DNA of 64,000 nt from RFSX01 sp964591455 (GTDB lineage: Bacteria; Bacteroidota; Bacteroidia; Chitinophagales; Saprospiraceae), in assembly GCA_964591455.1 (NCBI GenBank), contig CAZQDZ010000006.1, positions 62,001 through 126,000 of the forward strand. The letters are read 5' to 3'. The first letter of the stretch is position 1. Every line of letters starts with the position of its first letter. Shown here piece by piece: positions 17,801-25,645 of the stretch. The notes beneath the pieces were generated by a model, which worked only from the letters and a program-made list of their open reading frames with translations, did no database searches and had not been told where the DNA came from. A program made the translations under genes and the position numbers.

Positions 17801-20800
17801 AGAACTGGAAGTAGGAGGCGTCAATGGAAGTAACATACGAAATATGTCCTTGGCAATTGGTACAGATTTTAATATTACTAGACAAGAACCGGTAAATTTA
17901 GAGATTCAATATCGCCTTACTTCTAATGAAGGATTTGATGAAGGCGAATGGACAAGAGTGCTGGCAGCAATAGATGGGGTAAACCTTACATTAAATGGCA
18001 ACCCTTATCTAGTAGAGTCAAATGCTGGCGACATCACCGATACTGGTATAGTAACTGCTGAGTTTGTTCTAAACAATCTTACGCCTGGCACACATAATCT
18101 TGCAATAGGCTTGTTCGTCAATTTAAAAACTACAAATACAGAGCGAAGTGACCTTACAATCTATAGTGTTCGTCTGAGTGGAAACTGCTCTGATTGTGAT
18201 TTAACTGGCTCTAACTGTGATGATGGTGATGCGTGTACTACAGGAGATGTATATGATGCGGATTGTAATTGTGTAGGGACATTTAGAGATTCTGATAACG
18301 ACGGGATATGTGATGCGAACGATACTTGTGATGCGAGCCAGATAGGTCTTGCCTGCGATGATAATGATGCATGTACTACAGGAGATGTATACGATGCCGA
18401 TTGTAATTGTGTAGGGACATTTAGAGATTCAGATAATGATGGGATATGTGATGCGAATGATAATTGTGATGGAGGTCAAGTTGGGCAAGCTTGTAATGAT
18501 GGTGATGTGTGTACTACAGGAGATGTATATGATGCGGATTGTAATTGTGTAGGGACATTTAGAGATTCAGATAATGATGGGATATGTGATGCGAATGATA
18601 ATTGTGATGGAGGTCAAGCTGGGCAAGCTTGTAATGATGATGATGCTTGTACGACCGGGGATGTATATGATGCCGATTGTAATTGTGTAGGGACATTTTT
18701 AGATGTAGATGGAGATGGCATATGTGCAGCACAAGATCCAGATGATTCAGATGCCTGTGTTCCTAATGCCGCCGGTGCAGATTGCAACTCAAATCTAGGA
18801 TGCACAGTAATAAGCACAACTGGATTTGAGAATCGAGATATGGGGGTATGGATAGATGGTGGACAATCTGCAACGCTATTGTCTTCTACTTCATTTGCAA
18901 ATACAGGTAATTACAGTTTTTATGTTCAGTCAAACGATGGCATACAATCTAGTTTGTATACCTCTGACTTGAATCTAGCGGGAGTAGACGCAGTTCAGAT
19001 TCAATTCAATGTGTACCCATATACAGTAGAAGACACTGATAGTTTTGTGCTGGAAGTTTCTACTGGTGGGGCCTATGTTGTCATTAAAGAATATGTCAAT
19101 AATGTAGACTTCACAAATCTTGTTAGAAAGGATATTATAGAAGTCATAACAGGAATTAATTTCACAGCAACAACTTCACTCAGACTTAGGTCAACGTCCG
19201 ATGACATAGCCGACTATTTCATATTTGATGATATTGTAATAGAAGCATGTCAGGGTGGGACTCCGCCTGCATGCCAGTCTGGCTCAGCCTGCGATGATGA
19301 TGATGCATGTACTACAGGAGATGTATATGATGCAGATTGTAATTGCATAGGAACACTTATAGATGCTGACGGAGATGGCGTATGTGCTGCACAAGATCCA
19401 GATGATTCAGATGCCTGTGTGCCTGTAGCTTCAGGTACAGATTGTAACTCGAATCAAGACTGTACTGTAATAAGCACAACTGGATTTGAGAACCGCGATA
19501 TGGGGATATGGATAGATGGTGGACAGTCTGCCACGCTATTGTCTTCTGCTTCATTTGCCAACACGGGTAATTACAGTTTTTACGTTCAGTCAAACGATGG
19601 CATCCGGTCTAGTCTGTATACCTCTGACTTGAATCTAGCGGGAGTAGATGCTGTTCAGATTCGATTCAATGTGTACCCATATACTGTAGAGAACTCTGAT
19701 AGTTTTGTGCTGGAAGTTTCTACTGGCGGAGCATATGTTGTTTTTGACGAGTATATCAATAATGTAGACTTCACAAATCTAGTTAGACAGGATATAACAG
19801 CAGTTATATCAGGAATAAATTTTACAGCAACAACTTCACTCAGACTTAGGTCAACGTCCGATGACATAGCCGACTATTTCATATTTGATGATATCATAAT
19901 AGAAGCATGTCAGGGTGGTGTACCATCGCCATGTCAACCTGGCTTAGCCTGCGATGATGGCGATGACAATACTATAGGAGATATATACACAAGCAATTGT
20001 GAGTGTGTAGGAGATAGTAGCAACAATTCTTCTGATTGTGATACTATCTCAGAAGTCAACTTTGAGTCTGGTTTCGATATCTGGAATGATGGTGGTTCAG
20101 ATTGCCGCCTAGTATCAAATAGTTCTTTTAGTAATTCTGGAATTGCTTCTGTCAGACTTAGAGATAACTCTGGCGCAGCCTCTTCTATTTTTACAGATAA
20201 TCTGAATTTGAACTCTGCTTTAGAGGCAGTTGTCAGCTTTAGTTTCTTAGTAGAATCATTTGAGAGAAGTGAAGACTTTTTCTTTGAGGTTTCCACCGAT
20301 GGTGGATCATCTTTTGCCATCCTAGAGAATTGGATTGTGAATCAAGACTTTACTAATGGACAGAGACAGAATGCTCGAATAGTCATAGGGCCTAATAATT
20401 TATCAAGTAGCACAGTATTCAGAATAAGATGTGATGCATCTGGAAACGCAGACTTGCTTTATATAGATGATGTAATAATAGAATCATGCACTGGTTCTGG
20501 TTTTGTAAATCCATCACCGCAACGTGCTTTGAAGAGTGATAAGGATAATAAGTTGGACTTGACTTTAAGGTCTGACAACGATTTAGGTTCTATTACTATA
20601 GCACCAAATCCGGCCAGTGATTTTATAAGTCTAGATCTATCTCACTGTATGGAAAAATCTATCAGTTATCAGATCTATGGAATTAAGGGAGATGTAATTC
20701 AATCAGGAAATTTTGATGAGAGCCATAGTGATTTAGAAAACATAGAATTACATCAAATACCAAATGGCACTTATATTCTTCACCTTCGAAATGATAACCA

Positions 20801-20837
20801 GCATCTAGCTGCACATAGAATAGTGGTGGTGAAGTAA
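14874..20837 (+). CDS. Giant T9SS-secreted CotH-kinase-like protein with calcium-type Asp repeats
   Basis: A 1987-residue exported protein. Order from the ATG at 14874: signal peptide ending ASAQ (about 1-31); chitobiase/FN3-associated domain (about 39-114, ATIRYTLDGKEPTP); CotH kinase-like domain (about 150-560, with FDRIVLRAGNNRAWSRNW and GDNEW-type sequence); a second chitobiase-type domain (about 575-650, IYYTTDGTDPR); a lamin-tail-like domain (about 652-800, WIKLTEIMYNPDE); Cys/Asp repeats of DSDNDGICDANDNCD type resembling thrombospondin type 3 calcium repeats; a jelly-roll-like block; more repeats; three copies of a beta domain (about 1302-1462, 1522-1682, 1722-1875); and a T9SS type A CTD (SITIAPNPASDFISLDL to the terminal HRIVVVK). 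CotH kinases phosphorylate secreted proteins in Bacillus; activity here is untested. Upstream starts (GTG 14811, ATG 14847 and 14853) would only lengthen the signal peptide. A terminator follows. Confidence 0.93.
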   Translation: MAKICLDTSKFVSLLYTFLLVLGYSTQASAQIIDVKLDFSEKRGFYDAPFNLTITATDPNATIRYTLDGKEPTPRSGIIYNGSIPVETTTVLRAIGYIPGVDTSKLYTHSYLYIEDVINQPRNISGWPNNRYDLGGSGTATHDYQMDPDIVNSSRYRADLIQGMMDIPSMSIVMPRGDFWEIYDGEVERKMSVELLYPEDPSLNEQEDGGIEPHSHHRLKRSMRLSFKERYGAKDWDSDIFRNAAVGSETAENEFDRIVLRAGNNRAWSRNWNEDRTAFTRDEWFRQSQIAASGIGSHGTFVHLYVNGLYWGLYNPIERPDESFTSTYLGGNKDDWFAISHAGIRSGNRSRYDYLINTLLNRNLNNQGNYNELKEYLDVEQFLDYILLSWMTGVQDWPGNNWWAGSSTTPAGPLMYFGWDNEWSWDVTRNANNGAWVHPDFRANDSGGRNSAFVFNRAKRSNEFMMTLADRVYDICFNDGAVTDENSRERWSALNNQIENAVVAESARWGDGLNDGVTRTRDQHWRNEVQRVDGLMNGNVDRLITALIREGYYPTIDPPLFLNNNQAIEVKKISVDGGYTVELDNPNGAGQIYYTTDGTDPRLQGGAVASTARLYSNQDLVMNQATTLMARVLQNNQWSALHRLDLNVNQDLSWIKLTEIMYNPDEYVSNGDTINDTELEFLEIKNTSNSITLDISGLQITDGVDYTFPVGTVIRPQSFIVLASNAEALAQKCPGINIFGEYSGQLSNGGENIEFTAFDGEVIIAIEYDDQDQWPTEADGEGFSLVSSVNNPVGDQNSYLYWKASADNVCGSPNADEIDCNQNSPDSDNDGICDSQDPCPNFDNNLIGRACNDGDPCTTGDVYTSDCGCAGEFQDSDNDGICDAQDTCDENLAGQSCNDGDICTINDTYNSNCECIGTYVDEDQDGICDAVDDCVFGNSILDESFTNGLGSFSEVSGAFSTPMPVYENLIIRNGSVELEVGGVNGSNIRNMSLAIGTDFNITRQEPVNLEIQYRLTSNEGFDEGEWTRVLAAIDGVNLTLNGNPYLVESNAGDITDTGIVTAEFVLNNLTPGTHNLAIGLFVNLKTTNTERSDLTIYSVRLSGNCSDCDLTGSNCDDGDACTTGDVYDADCNCVGTFRDSDNDGICDANDTCDASQIGLACDDNDACTTGDVYDADCNCVGTFRDSDNDGICDANDNCDGGQVGQACNDGDVCTTGDVYDADCNCVGTFRDSDNDGICDANDNCDGGQAGQACNDDDACTTGDVYDADCNCVGTFLDVDGDGICAAQDPDDSDACVPNAAGADCNSNLGCTVISTTGFENRDMGVWIDGGQSATLLSSTSFANTGNYSFYVQSNDGIQSSLYTSDLNLAGVDAVQIQFNVYPYTVEDTDSFVLEVSTGGAYVVIKEYVNNVDFTNLVRKDIIEVITGINFTATTSLRLRSTSDDIADYFIFDDIVIEACQGGTPPACQSGSACDDDDACTTGDVYDADCNCIGTLIDADGDGVCAAQDPDDSDACVPVASGTDCNSNQDCTVISTTGFENRDMGIWIDGGQSATLLSSASFANTGNYSFYVQSNDGIRSSLYTSDLNLAGVDAVQIRFNVYPYTVENSDSFVLEVSTGGAYVVFDEYINNVDFTNLVRQDITAVISGINFTATTSLRLRSTSDDIADYFIFDDIIIEACQGGVPSPCQPGLACDDGDDNTIGDIYTSNCECVGDSSNNSSDCDTISEVNFESGFDIWNDGGSDCRLVSNSSFSNSGIASVRLRDNSGAASSIFTDNLNLNSALEAVVSFSFLVESFERSEDFFFEVSTDGGSSFAILENWIVNQDFTNGQRQNARIVIGPNNLSSSTVFRIRCDASGNADLLYIDDVIIESCTGSGFVNPSPQRALKSDKDNKLDLTLRSDNDLGSITIAPNPASDFISLDLSHCMEKSISYQIYGIKGDVIQSGNFDESHSDLENIELHQIPNGTYILHLRNDNQHLAAHRIVVVK
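18214..18697 (+). repeat. 138-bp in-frame tandem repeat, about 3.4 copies
   Basis: The sequence tgtactacaggagatgtat recurs with identical spacing at 18234, 18372 and 18510, and a diverged copy starts at 18648, a period of exactly 138 bases (46 codons). Each unit encodes a CTTGDVYDADCNCVGTF segment plus a DSDNDGICDANDNCDGG segment. Near-identity between units 2 and 3 indicates recent amplification. It lies inside the CotH-type secreted protein and should vary in copy number between strains. Confidence 0.9.
18648..19967 (+). repeat. 660-bp direct duplication (two copies)
   Basis: Copy A (from 18648) and copy B (from 19308) are offset by exactly 660 bases and are very similar at the DNA level. 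Both contain ggatttgagaa, atagatggtggaca and a long shared stretch ending at the segment for SLRLRSTSDDIADYFIFDD. Each unit holds one Cys/Asp repeat plus one ~160-residue beta domain. A third, more diverged copy of the beta domain lies at about 20040-20500. The duplication keeps the reading frame. Confidence 0.9.
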
Positions 20838-20871
20838 AAGAGCAAATAATTAGTCGAATTATTCAAGAAGT

Positions 20872-20904
20872 AGGCTGTTCAGTTTTTGGACAGCCTCTTT
20901 TTTT
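20872..20904 (+). terminator. Rho-independent terminator after the CotH-type gene
   Basis: Stem of aggctgttca (20872-20881) with tggacagcct (20887-20896), nine Watson-Crick pairs plus one G-T, a 5-base loop and then a T run to 20904. It lies 34 bases after the stop codon. Confidence 0.85.
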
Positions 20905-20943
20905 ATTATGATAGAGATATTTATTTCTTACTTTATTCTTAGA

Positions 20944-22005
20944 CTATGTAATGACATCCGATTGATCTTGCTCCATAAAAAAAGCATCTATGTCTTTTAA
21001 GAATCGATTGCGATAAAGATTAATTTCTGTGTAGATTTCGTGTCTAGCGCCGAGGTAGGGTACTATCTTAATTAGTGGATTTGCATCATCCATACGTTCA
21101 TGCGTTTCCTCGTTTACGACAACATCATCCTTGGCACTGGCTACATAGACAGGCGTTTTTATTTTCTGGATTTGTTCTCGTTTCATACTAAGCTGCATGC
21201 TTTTGGATGCTGCCTTTGTCCAGTTCCATGTCGCTGATCCCATTAGTAATCTTGGCTCCTTCTTAAATATAGAGGACCATTTTCTAAACCGATTGATGTC
21301 TGAAGTGAGTCTTTTGTACCCTTTATTTTTATCACCATCTTTTCCTCCAATAACGTAAGACTGTCCAAATCCCAATAATCTAAAGAAGGATGAAAATTTG
21401 CTTAGAAGATTTGTTGGTAATCCGGCTATGCTTTGCATGGGCGCACTAAGCACTGCTCGCTGAAATCGATTAGGATGTTCTTGCAACTCTCTGAATGCTA
21501 AATGTCCACCCATGGAATGACCCAATAGGTTATGTGGCTTAGGCAGATGTGCCACCCTTTGATGATACACAGCTTCTGCATCCTGCAGATACTGATCAAA
21601 ATGTTCTATGTAACCCTTGTCTTTTTCTTTGAGCAACTTAGAGGAAAGTCCCTGGCCCCGCCAGTCAAAAGCAACGACTGACCACCCCAAGTCTATGAGG
21701 TCACCTATGGTTTCATAATACTTTTCTATAAATTCAGTAAAACCTGAAAATATAAGTATGGTCCCCTTGCAGTTCTTTGTCTGCCAAGTAGCACATCTTA
21801 ACTCTAAGTCTGGAATGACTTCCACAGTGTCTACAAAGTATCCAGATGGTGCCTTGTAGATGTTTGATTCTATCAATCTTTTTTTAGACCTAACAGATGT
21901 GTCATTGGCCAAGGCAGAACGTAAGGATGTATGACCAAGGTATTTCATAATCACCATTGTGATAATCAATACAATTAGAAGACTTAATATGATAACTCCA
22001 AACAT
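20944..22005 (-). CDS. Membrane-anchored alpha/beta hydrolase (lysophospholipase-like)
   Basis: A 353-residue serine hydrolase of the PldB/monoacylglycerol-lipase type. Residues 1-23 form one hydrophobic helix, probably a membrane anchor. The fold signature follows: GTILIFSGFTEFIEKYYE at about 80-97, VVAFDWRGQGLS at about 110-121, and the nucleophile elbow NLLGHSMGGHLAF with Ser near 165. Asp in VYVASAKDDVVVNEETHERM at about 287 and His in YLGARHEIYTE complete a plausible triad. It is the last gene after moaD-moaE, 24 bases downstream of moaE, so it may be co-transcribed without a functional link. Likely substrates are lysophospholipids or monoacylglycerols, by family only. Confidence 0.87.
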   Translation of the reverse strand: MFGVIILSLLIVLIITMVIMKYLGHTSLRSALANDTSVRSKKRLIESNIYKAPSGYFVDTVEVIPDLELRCATWQTKNCKGTILIFSGFTEFIEKYYETIGDLIDLGWSVVAFDWRGQGLSSKLLKEKDKGYIEHFDQYLQDAEAVYHQRVAHLPKPHNLLGHSMGGHLAFRELQEHPNRFQRAVLSAPMQSIAGLPTNLLSKFSSFFRLLGFGQSYVIGGKDGDKNKGYKRLTSDINRFRKWSSIFKKEPRLLMGSATWNWTKAASKSMQLSMKREQIQKIKTPVYVASAKDDVVVNEETHERMDDANPLIKIVPYLGARHEIYTEINLYRNRFLKDIDAFFMEQDQSDVIT

Positions 22006-22029
22006 CTGAAATCTAGATTAGAGCATTTA

Positions 22030-22458
22030 TCACGGTCTCGAATTCACCCAATAACTCCCATTGGTCATGAACTCTTTTTTCCAAATAGGGACTGTCTTTT
22101 TTAGCTCATCTATAATATACTCACAGGCAGTGAATGAGGCTTTTCTATGTTTAGAAGAAACTGCGATTACGACAGCAATGTCCTCTAGTCCCACCTGTCC
22201 AGTTCGATGGTGAATAGAAATTTTCTGCACGCCGAATTGCTCCATAGCTCGATCTGCAATTTTATGTAATTCAGAGATAGCCATGGGTTCATAGCATTCA
22301 AAATCAAGATGGGTTATCTCCTCTCCTTTATTCCATCGCCGCACCGTACCTACAAATATATTAATCCCACCACAGGCTTCATCAAGTACGAAGGTGTAGT
22401 TGTTATCAGGAACTAACGTCTCTGATAATATTTGTATGTCCAATATGCTATCCGCCAC
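22030..22458 (-). CDS. moaE: Molybdopterin synthase catalytic subunit MoaE
   Basis: MoaE with thiocarboxylated MoaD converts cyclic pyranopterin monophosphate to molybdopterin. Motifs: INIFVGTVRRWNKGEEITHL at about 29-48, FECYEPMAISELHKIA, the HHRTGQVGLEDIAVVIAVSS block, KHRKASFTACEYIIDELKKT, and the C-terminal PIWKKEFMTNGSYWV. The length of 142 residues is normal. The start is GTG at 22458: no ATG exists between the moaD end and the conserved region, and this GTG overlaps the moaD stop by 11 bases, implying coupled translation of the two subunits. Confidence 0.97.
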   Translation of the reverse strand: MADSILDIQILSETLVPDNNYTFVLDEACGGINIFVGTVRRWNKGEEITHLDFECYEPMAISELHKIADRAMEQFGVQKISIHHRTGQVGLEDIAVVIAVSSKHRKASFTACEYIIDELKKTVPIWKKEFMTNGSYWVNSRP

Positions 22459-22684
22459 TTACAGGAGGTATTATGGCAATTTCATCAGTAGGAGAAATTG
22501 CTGTAGAATCATCAGAGAATGACTGGTTGACAGCCACTTGGAAGTCTTTGTAATTGTTAAACTCGGGGTAGGTCTGTCTCAGATACTGTTTAAGCTCAGC
22601 CACATTGGATATGGTTACCGCTGATATGGCGCAGTTAGCAGCGCCAACAATCTCTTTTGCAATGCCGAAACATAGTATTTCCAT
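22448..22684 (-). CDS. moaD: Molybdopterin synthase sulfur carrier subunit MoaD
   Basis: A 78-residue ubiquitin-like protein that carries sulfur as a C-terminal thiocarboxylate. It ends in PPVSGG, the Gly-Gly tail activated by MoeB; DEIAIIPPVSGG is the family C-terminus. The N-terminus MEILCFGIAKEIVGAA is the first beta strand. It overlaps moaE by 11 bases. Its activating enzyme is probably the MoeB-like/rhodanese protein at 12942-13994. A 25-bp sequence found again 1.9 kb away sits 12 bases upstream of its start and includes a palindrome, which could be regulatory. Confidence 0.96.
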   Translation of the reverse strand: MEILCFGIAKEIVGAANCAISAVTISNVAELKQYLRQTYPEFNNYKDFQVAVNQSFSDDSTAISPTDEIAIIPPVSGG

Positions 22685-22695
22685 ATGATGATAAA

Positions 22696-22720
22696 TATAG
22701 AATTTCTTCTAGAAGTTTAG
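22696..22720. repeat. 25-bp direct repeat, copy 1 (upstream of moaD)
   Basis: The 25 bases from 22696 to 22720 (core aatttcttctagaagttt) are identical to 24632-24656 and in the same orientation. The core cttctagaag is a perfect 10-bp palindrome. Flanking bases differ between copies, so the repeat boundaries are sharp. The two copies enclose the T9SS gene at 22853-24385 and a CTD remnant. The stretch 22721-22852 contains no gene. Confidence 0.8.
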
Positions 22721-22852
22721 AACAATACTTAGGTGGTAATTTATACTGAGTGTTCTTAAGAATATATCTCATTACATTTTTTAGGATTTTTTAAAAACTC
22801 ATTTACCAAATCCAAATTAGGAATGCTTATACAGGAAGCTAGTTAAGTTATA

Positions 22853-24385
22853 TTAATGAGAGATAGATATTCTTGCAGTGTATATCTGTTTTTTTTGATT
22901 ATTAGATGGTAGAAACTCTACAGAATAAATACCTAAAGGCAAATGAGAAATATCTATAGTGGTATTTGAGGTGGCCTTCGGGATTTGTAGGACTATCTGG
23001 CCATTCATATCCAAAACAAATATTTCCCCATTAGTCCCATCAGGTAATTCTATAGTAAGGTTATTGATTGCAGGATTAGGGTAGGCCTTTAAATCTTTAC
23101 GCCAGTAGACTTCATTACCATTTACTAAGGTGATACTGCTGTCGCATTTCTCTGCTTCATCTACTCTGAATCGTGGGAAATTCGGAAATGAAAGTGAATT
23201 CCAATATTGTAATTGCAAACCATTTTGTACAAACTCACAATCTTCACCTTTTTTATCTGGATAGTGTATTACATGCATGGTCTTAGCACTACTGCTTGGC
23301 TGTAAGTAAATTTTACAATCAGGAGCCAAGGCACTTTGAAAAAAGTTAGTAGGAAAAGGAGATTGAGTACCATCCCATTCATCTATGAATACGAGTCCAT
23401 CTTCAAGGTTCTCTTCCCATAAGTCTACCTGCCATAGTCTCAGCATATCAGATAGGTACAAGAATCGAGAGTTAGGACTGAATTCTGAAGTAGTAAAATG
23501 ATTGTAGGGTTGTCTTTCGAAATATAAAGTCTTTAGCTTAGACAGCTGACCAGTACTTCTGTCAAAATCATATACCAAAAGTCCATCATACTGAGAAAAG
23601 AGCGCATATTTTTTTCCATCAGGTGAGAATCTGGCATTACCTCCAGAACCAGAGAATAAAGGATCAAAGATAGTTCCTATAGATTGACTATCAGTTGGCA
23701 TAAATCCCTCCGCCGTGAGCAAAGTTGTATAATAATTGTTCCCTATTCTTCCTGGATTGATTATCCACCAGTCTTCTTTGTTTTCATGCTTGATAGCAGA
23801 AAGATAGGAAGTCAAATAGCATTCTCCTGAAGTAAATGGTTCATTTTTTATTGTCACATCTCCAAGACCATTGTCCAATGATAAATCTATATAGCTGTAA
23901 AGCAAATTTTTTACTATGCATTGCCCAGGAAGGACATTTTCTATGGTCTTATGAATCAAATAATATCCATAATCATTAGCTGGATCATTAAGCAAAAGAA
24001 TGTCTTGAATACCTGGATAACCAAGTTTGCAATTGCCATCCCAGGGGCCATCAAAAAAGTCGCCAGCATTGATGCTATCTCCATTTGGCATCATCTGATG
24101 CAACTTGTTTGCCACGGCGCAGCCGTTACTGGAGATGAGGACTTCACCATTTTCGTCACAAATAATAGCTTTGTTGTTGTGGTAAGCCAAATCACCTTCT
24201 CTAAAGGAAGGCACCAAGGGTCTTGTGTTAAAATCTAACTGAAATGCCTGTACTTTATCATCGCTTGGTTCCTGGTCAGTAGTCATGTGCCAGATGTAAT
24301 CTTGCTTATTTTGTGATAATAAGATGGATGAGAAAAAGACAATTAGACATATTGTAAAAAGAAAAGAGGTTTTATTGGAAATCAT
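22853..24385 (-). CDS. T9SS-secreted protein with propeller-like repeats
   Basis: A 510-residue exported protein. Signal peptide about 1-24 (MISNKTSFLFTICLIVFFSS, then ILLSQ). The body has WD40/PD40-like strands such as GNARFSPDGKKYALFSQYDG and TSEFSPNSRFLYLSDML, suggesting a beta-propeller. The last ~80 residues form a T9SS type A CTD: KAYPNPAINNLTIELPDG, GEIFVLDMNGQIV and HLPLGIYSVEF. The function is unknown; such proteins are often described as periodic propeller-fold secreted proteins. It is monocistronic, flanked by 25-bp direct repeats, and downstream of a second CTD remnant on the same strand, which suggests it arose in or beside a tandem duplication. Confidence 0.88.
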   Translation of the reverse strand: MISNKTSFLFTICLIVFFSSILLSQNKQDYIWHMTTDQEPSDDKVQAFQLDFNTRPLVPSFREGDLAYHNNKAIICDENGEVLISSNGCAVANKLHQMMPNGDSINAGDFFDGPWDGNCKLGYPGIQDILLLNDPANDYGYYLIHKTIENVLPGQCIVKNLLYSYIDLSLDNGLGDVTIKNEPFTSGECYLTSYLSAIKHENKEDWWIINPGRIGNNYYTTLLTAEGFMPTDSQSIGTIFDPLFSGSGGNARFSPDGKKYALFSQYDGLLVYDFDRSTGQLSKLKTLYFERQPYNHFTTSEFSPNSRFLYLSDMLRLWQVDLWEENLEDGLVFIDEWDGTQSPFPTNFFQSALAPDCKIYLQPSSSAKTMHVIHYPDKKGEDCEFVQNGLQLQYWNSLSFPNFPRFRVDEAEKCDSSITLVNGNEVYWRKDLKAYPNPAINNLTIELPDGTNGEIFVLDMNGQIVLQIPKATSNTTIDISHLPLGIYSVEFLPSNNQKKQIYTARISISH

Positions 24386-24466
24386 GTTTTTTAATATTTG
24401 AGGAAGGAGTTTACCTCGTTACTCAAATTATTATTTTATTTAATAAGTGTCAACATCTTTGTTTGA

Positions 24467-24655
24467 TTATAGCCTCTTTTGTCTGAAATGTGGACTATAT
24501 ATGCCCACTGGGTAATCTGATAAATCTATCTTTTGGTTTGAAGTAGGTAAATATTGCTCATATATAACTTGACCATCTAATGATGTTACATATATGTGAT
24601 ATTCACTTGCATCAAAGTCAGAATCATTTTCTATAGAATTTCTTCTAGAAGTTTA
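24467..24655 (-). pseudogene. Remnant of a T9SS C-terminal sorting domain
   Basis: Before the TAA at 24467-24469 the minus strand reads EYHIYVTSLDGQVIYEQYL, PTSNQKIDLSDYPVGIYSPH and FRQKRL. This is the usual end of a T9SS type A sorting domain (LDGxV, then IDLSxLPxGIYxVxF). The frame is closed by TAA about 60 codons upstream and has no start codon, and no passenger protein remains. Its first codons lie in the second copy of the 25-bp repeat (24632-24656). It is probably what is left of a gene that stood upstream of, or was a paralogue of, the T9SS gene at 22853-24385. Confidence 0.65.
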
Positions 24656-24656
24656 G
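24632..24656. repeat. 25-bp direct repeat, copy 2
   Basis: Identical over 25 bases to 22696-22720, same orientation, with differing flanks. The remaining stretch to the cvfB stop (24657-24808) holds no gene. It contains two weakly similar copies of gtattaacctaac/cac (near 24728 and 24761) that may be chance. Confidence 0.8.
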
Positions 24657-24808
24657 TTTACCATTATAGTAAAAAAGCCAATACCCAAGACAATTCCCAC
24701 AGGAGGCTAGATAGGGTGTCCATAATGTATTAACCTAACTTTCGTCACCAGAGATAAGTATTAACCTACACCTGACATTGATAAATTGAATTAAATAAAA
24801 AGGAATGA

Positions 24809-25645
24809 TTATTCCACAAGATGAATCCCATCATCCTTTATCGCAATCAATCTTTGCTTGTACAAATTGCCTGTACATTTCTTAAATAACTTTTTGCTTA
24901 TGCCAAATTCAGCTTTGATATCCTCTGGTTTGCTTTTGTCATTGTAGGGTAGGTGCCCACCATTAGATTTTAGTTTGGAGAGTATGAGTTGTGCTTGCGG
25001 TTCTATGTGCTGGTGGCCTACGGGATTTATACTAACATCTATTTTGTTATCAGGTCTAAGGGGTTTGATGTATCCTGTAATTAATTGACCTATTCGGAGT
25101 GGTTCTTTAATTTCATTTTTATATATCATGGCTACATAAGCATCATTTATAACCACTTTGTAACTTTTGTCTAGCTCTTTAAAGACCATGATATTTACGC
25201 TTGACCCAACAGTGATATTATCATCTGCAAATTTTTTGAGAAAGACATCTAGCTTGGTTGTGCCGACCAGACGTTCTGTAACATCATCTAGATACATGTA
25301 TACAACATACTTGTTGCCTTTTACTAATTTTTCCTCTTGGTTACTGTAAGGAATAAAAAGTTCTTTAGTTATTCCCCATTCACAAAAGGCACCTGAGTCA
25401 TTGACTTGTACTACCTCGAGCAGTGCACATTGTCCGACAGTGAATAAGGGCTTTTCTGTCGTGGCTACTTCTCTGCCACTAGAATCGCAGTAGACAAAGA
25501 CTTTGATGCGATCATCTATAGCCATGTCAGGAGTGATGTATTTTGTTGGAAACAACACTTCGTTTTCATCCTCGTCTTCTAGATAGAATCCCTGAGGCAT
25601 TTCTCTTACAACGGTGAGCGATTGGTATTCTCCTATCTTGATCAT
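24809..25645 (-). CDS. cvfB: CvfB-like S1 RNA-binding protein
   Basis: A 278-residue cytoplasmic protein with tandem S1-like modules and a C-terminal winged helix, the layout of the CvfB/YitL family. Members bind RNA and affect virulence-factor expression in staphylococci; their role in Bacteroidota is not defined. Seen: first module MIKIGEYQSLTVVREMPQGF and EVLFPTKYITPD, second module VGQCALLEVVQVNDSGAFCE WGI-type sequence, later LRIGQLITGYIKPLRPDNKI with DVSI, and the wHTH tail GGHLPYNDKSKPEDIKAEFG with GISKKLFKKCTGNLYKQ. Its ATG overlaps the stop of the upstream pseudouridine synthase by four bases (ATGA), so the pair is translationally coupled. Both act on RNA. Confidence 0.88.
   Translation of the reverse strand: MIKIGEYQSLTVVREMPQGFYLEDEDENEVLFPTKYITPDMAIDDRIKVFVYCDSSGREVATTEKPLFTVGQCALLEVVQVNDSGAFCEWGITKELFIPYSNQEEKLVKGNKYVVYMYLDDVTERLVGTTKLDVFLKKFADDNITVGSSVNIMVFKELDKSYKVVINDAYVAMIYKNEIKEPLRIGQLITGYIKPLRPDNKIDVSINPVGHQHIEPQAQLILSKLKSNGGHLPYNDKSKPEDIKAEFGISKKLFKKCTGNLYKQRLIAIKDDGIHLVE

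Noticed and set aside
18190..19970. Repeat array considered as CRISPR
   Set aside because: Repeats are 138 and 660 bases, fully in frame and coding for Cys/Asp segments, with no spacers and no cas genes.
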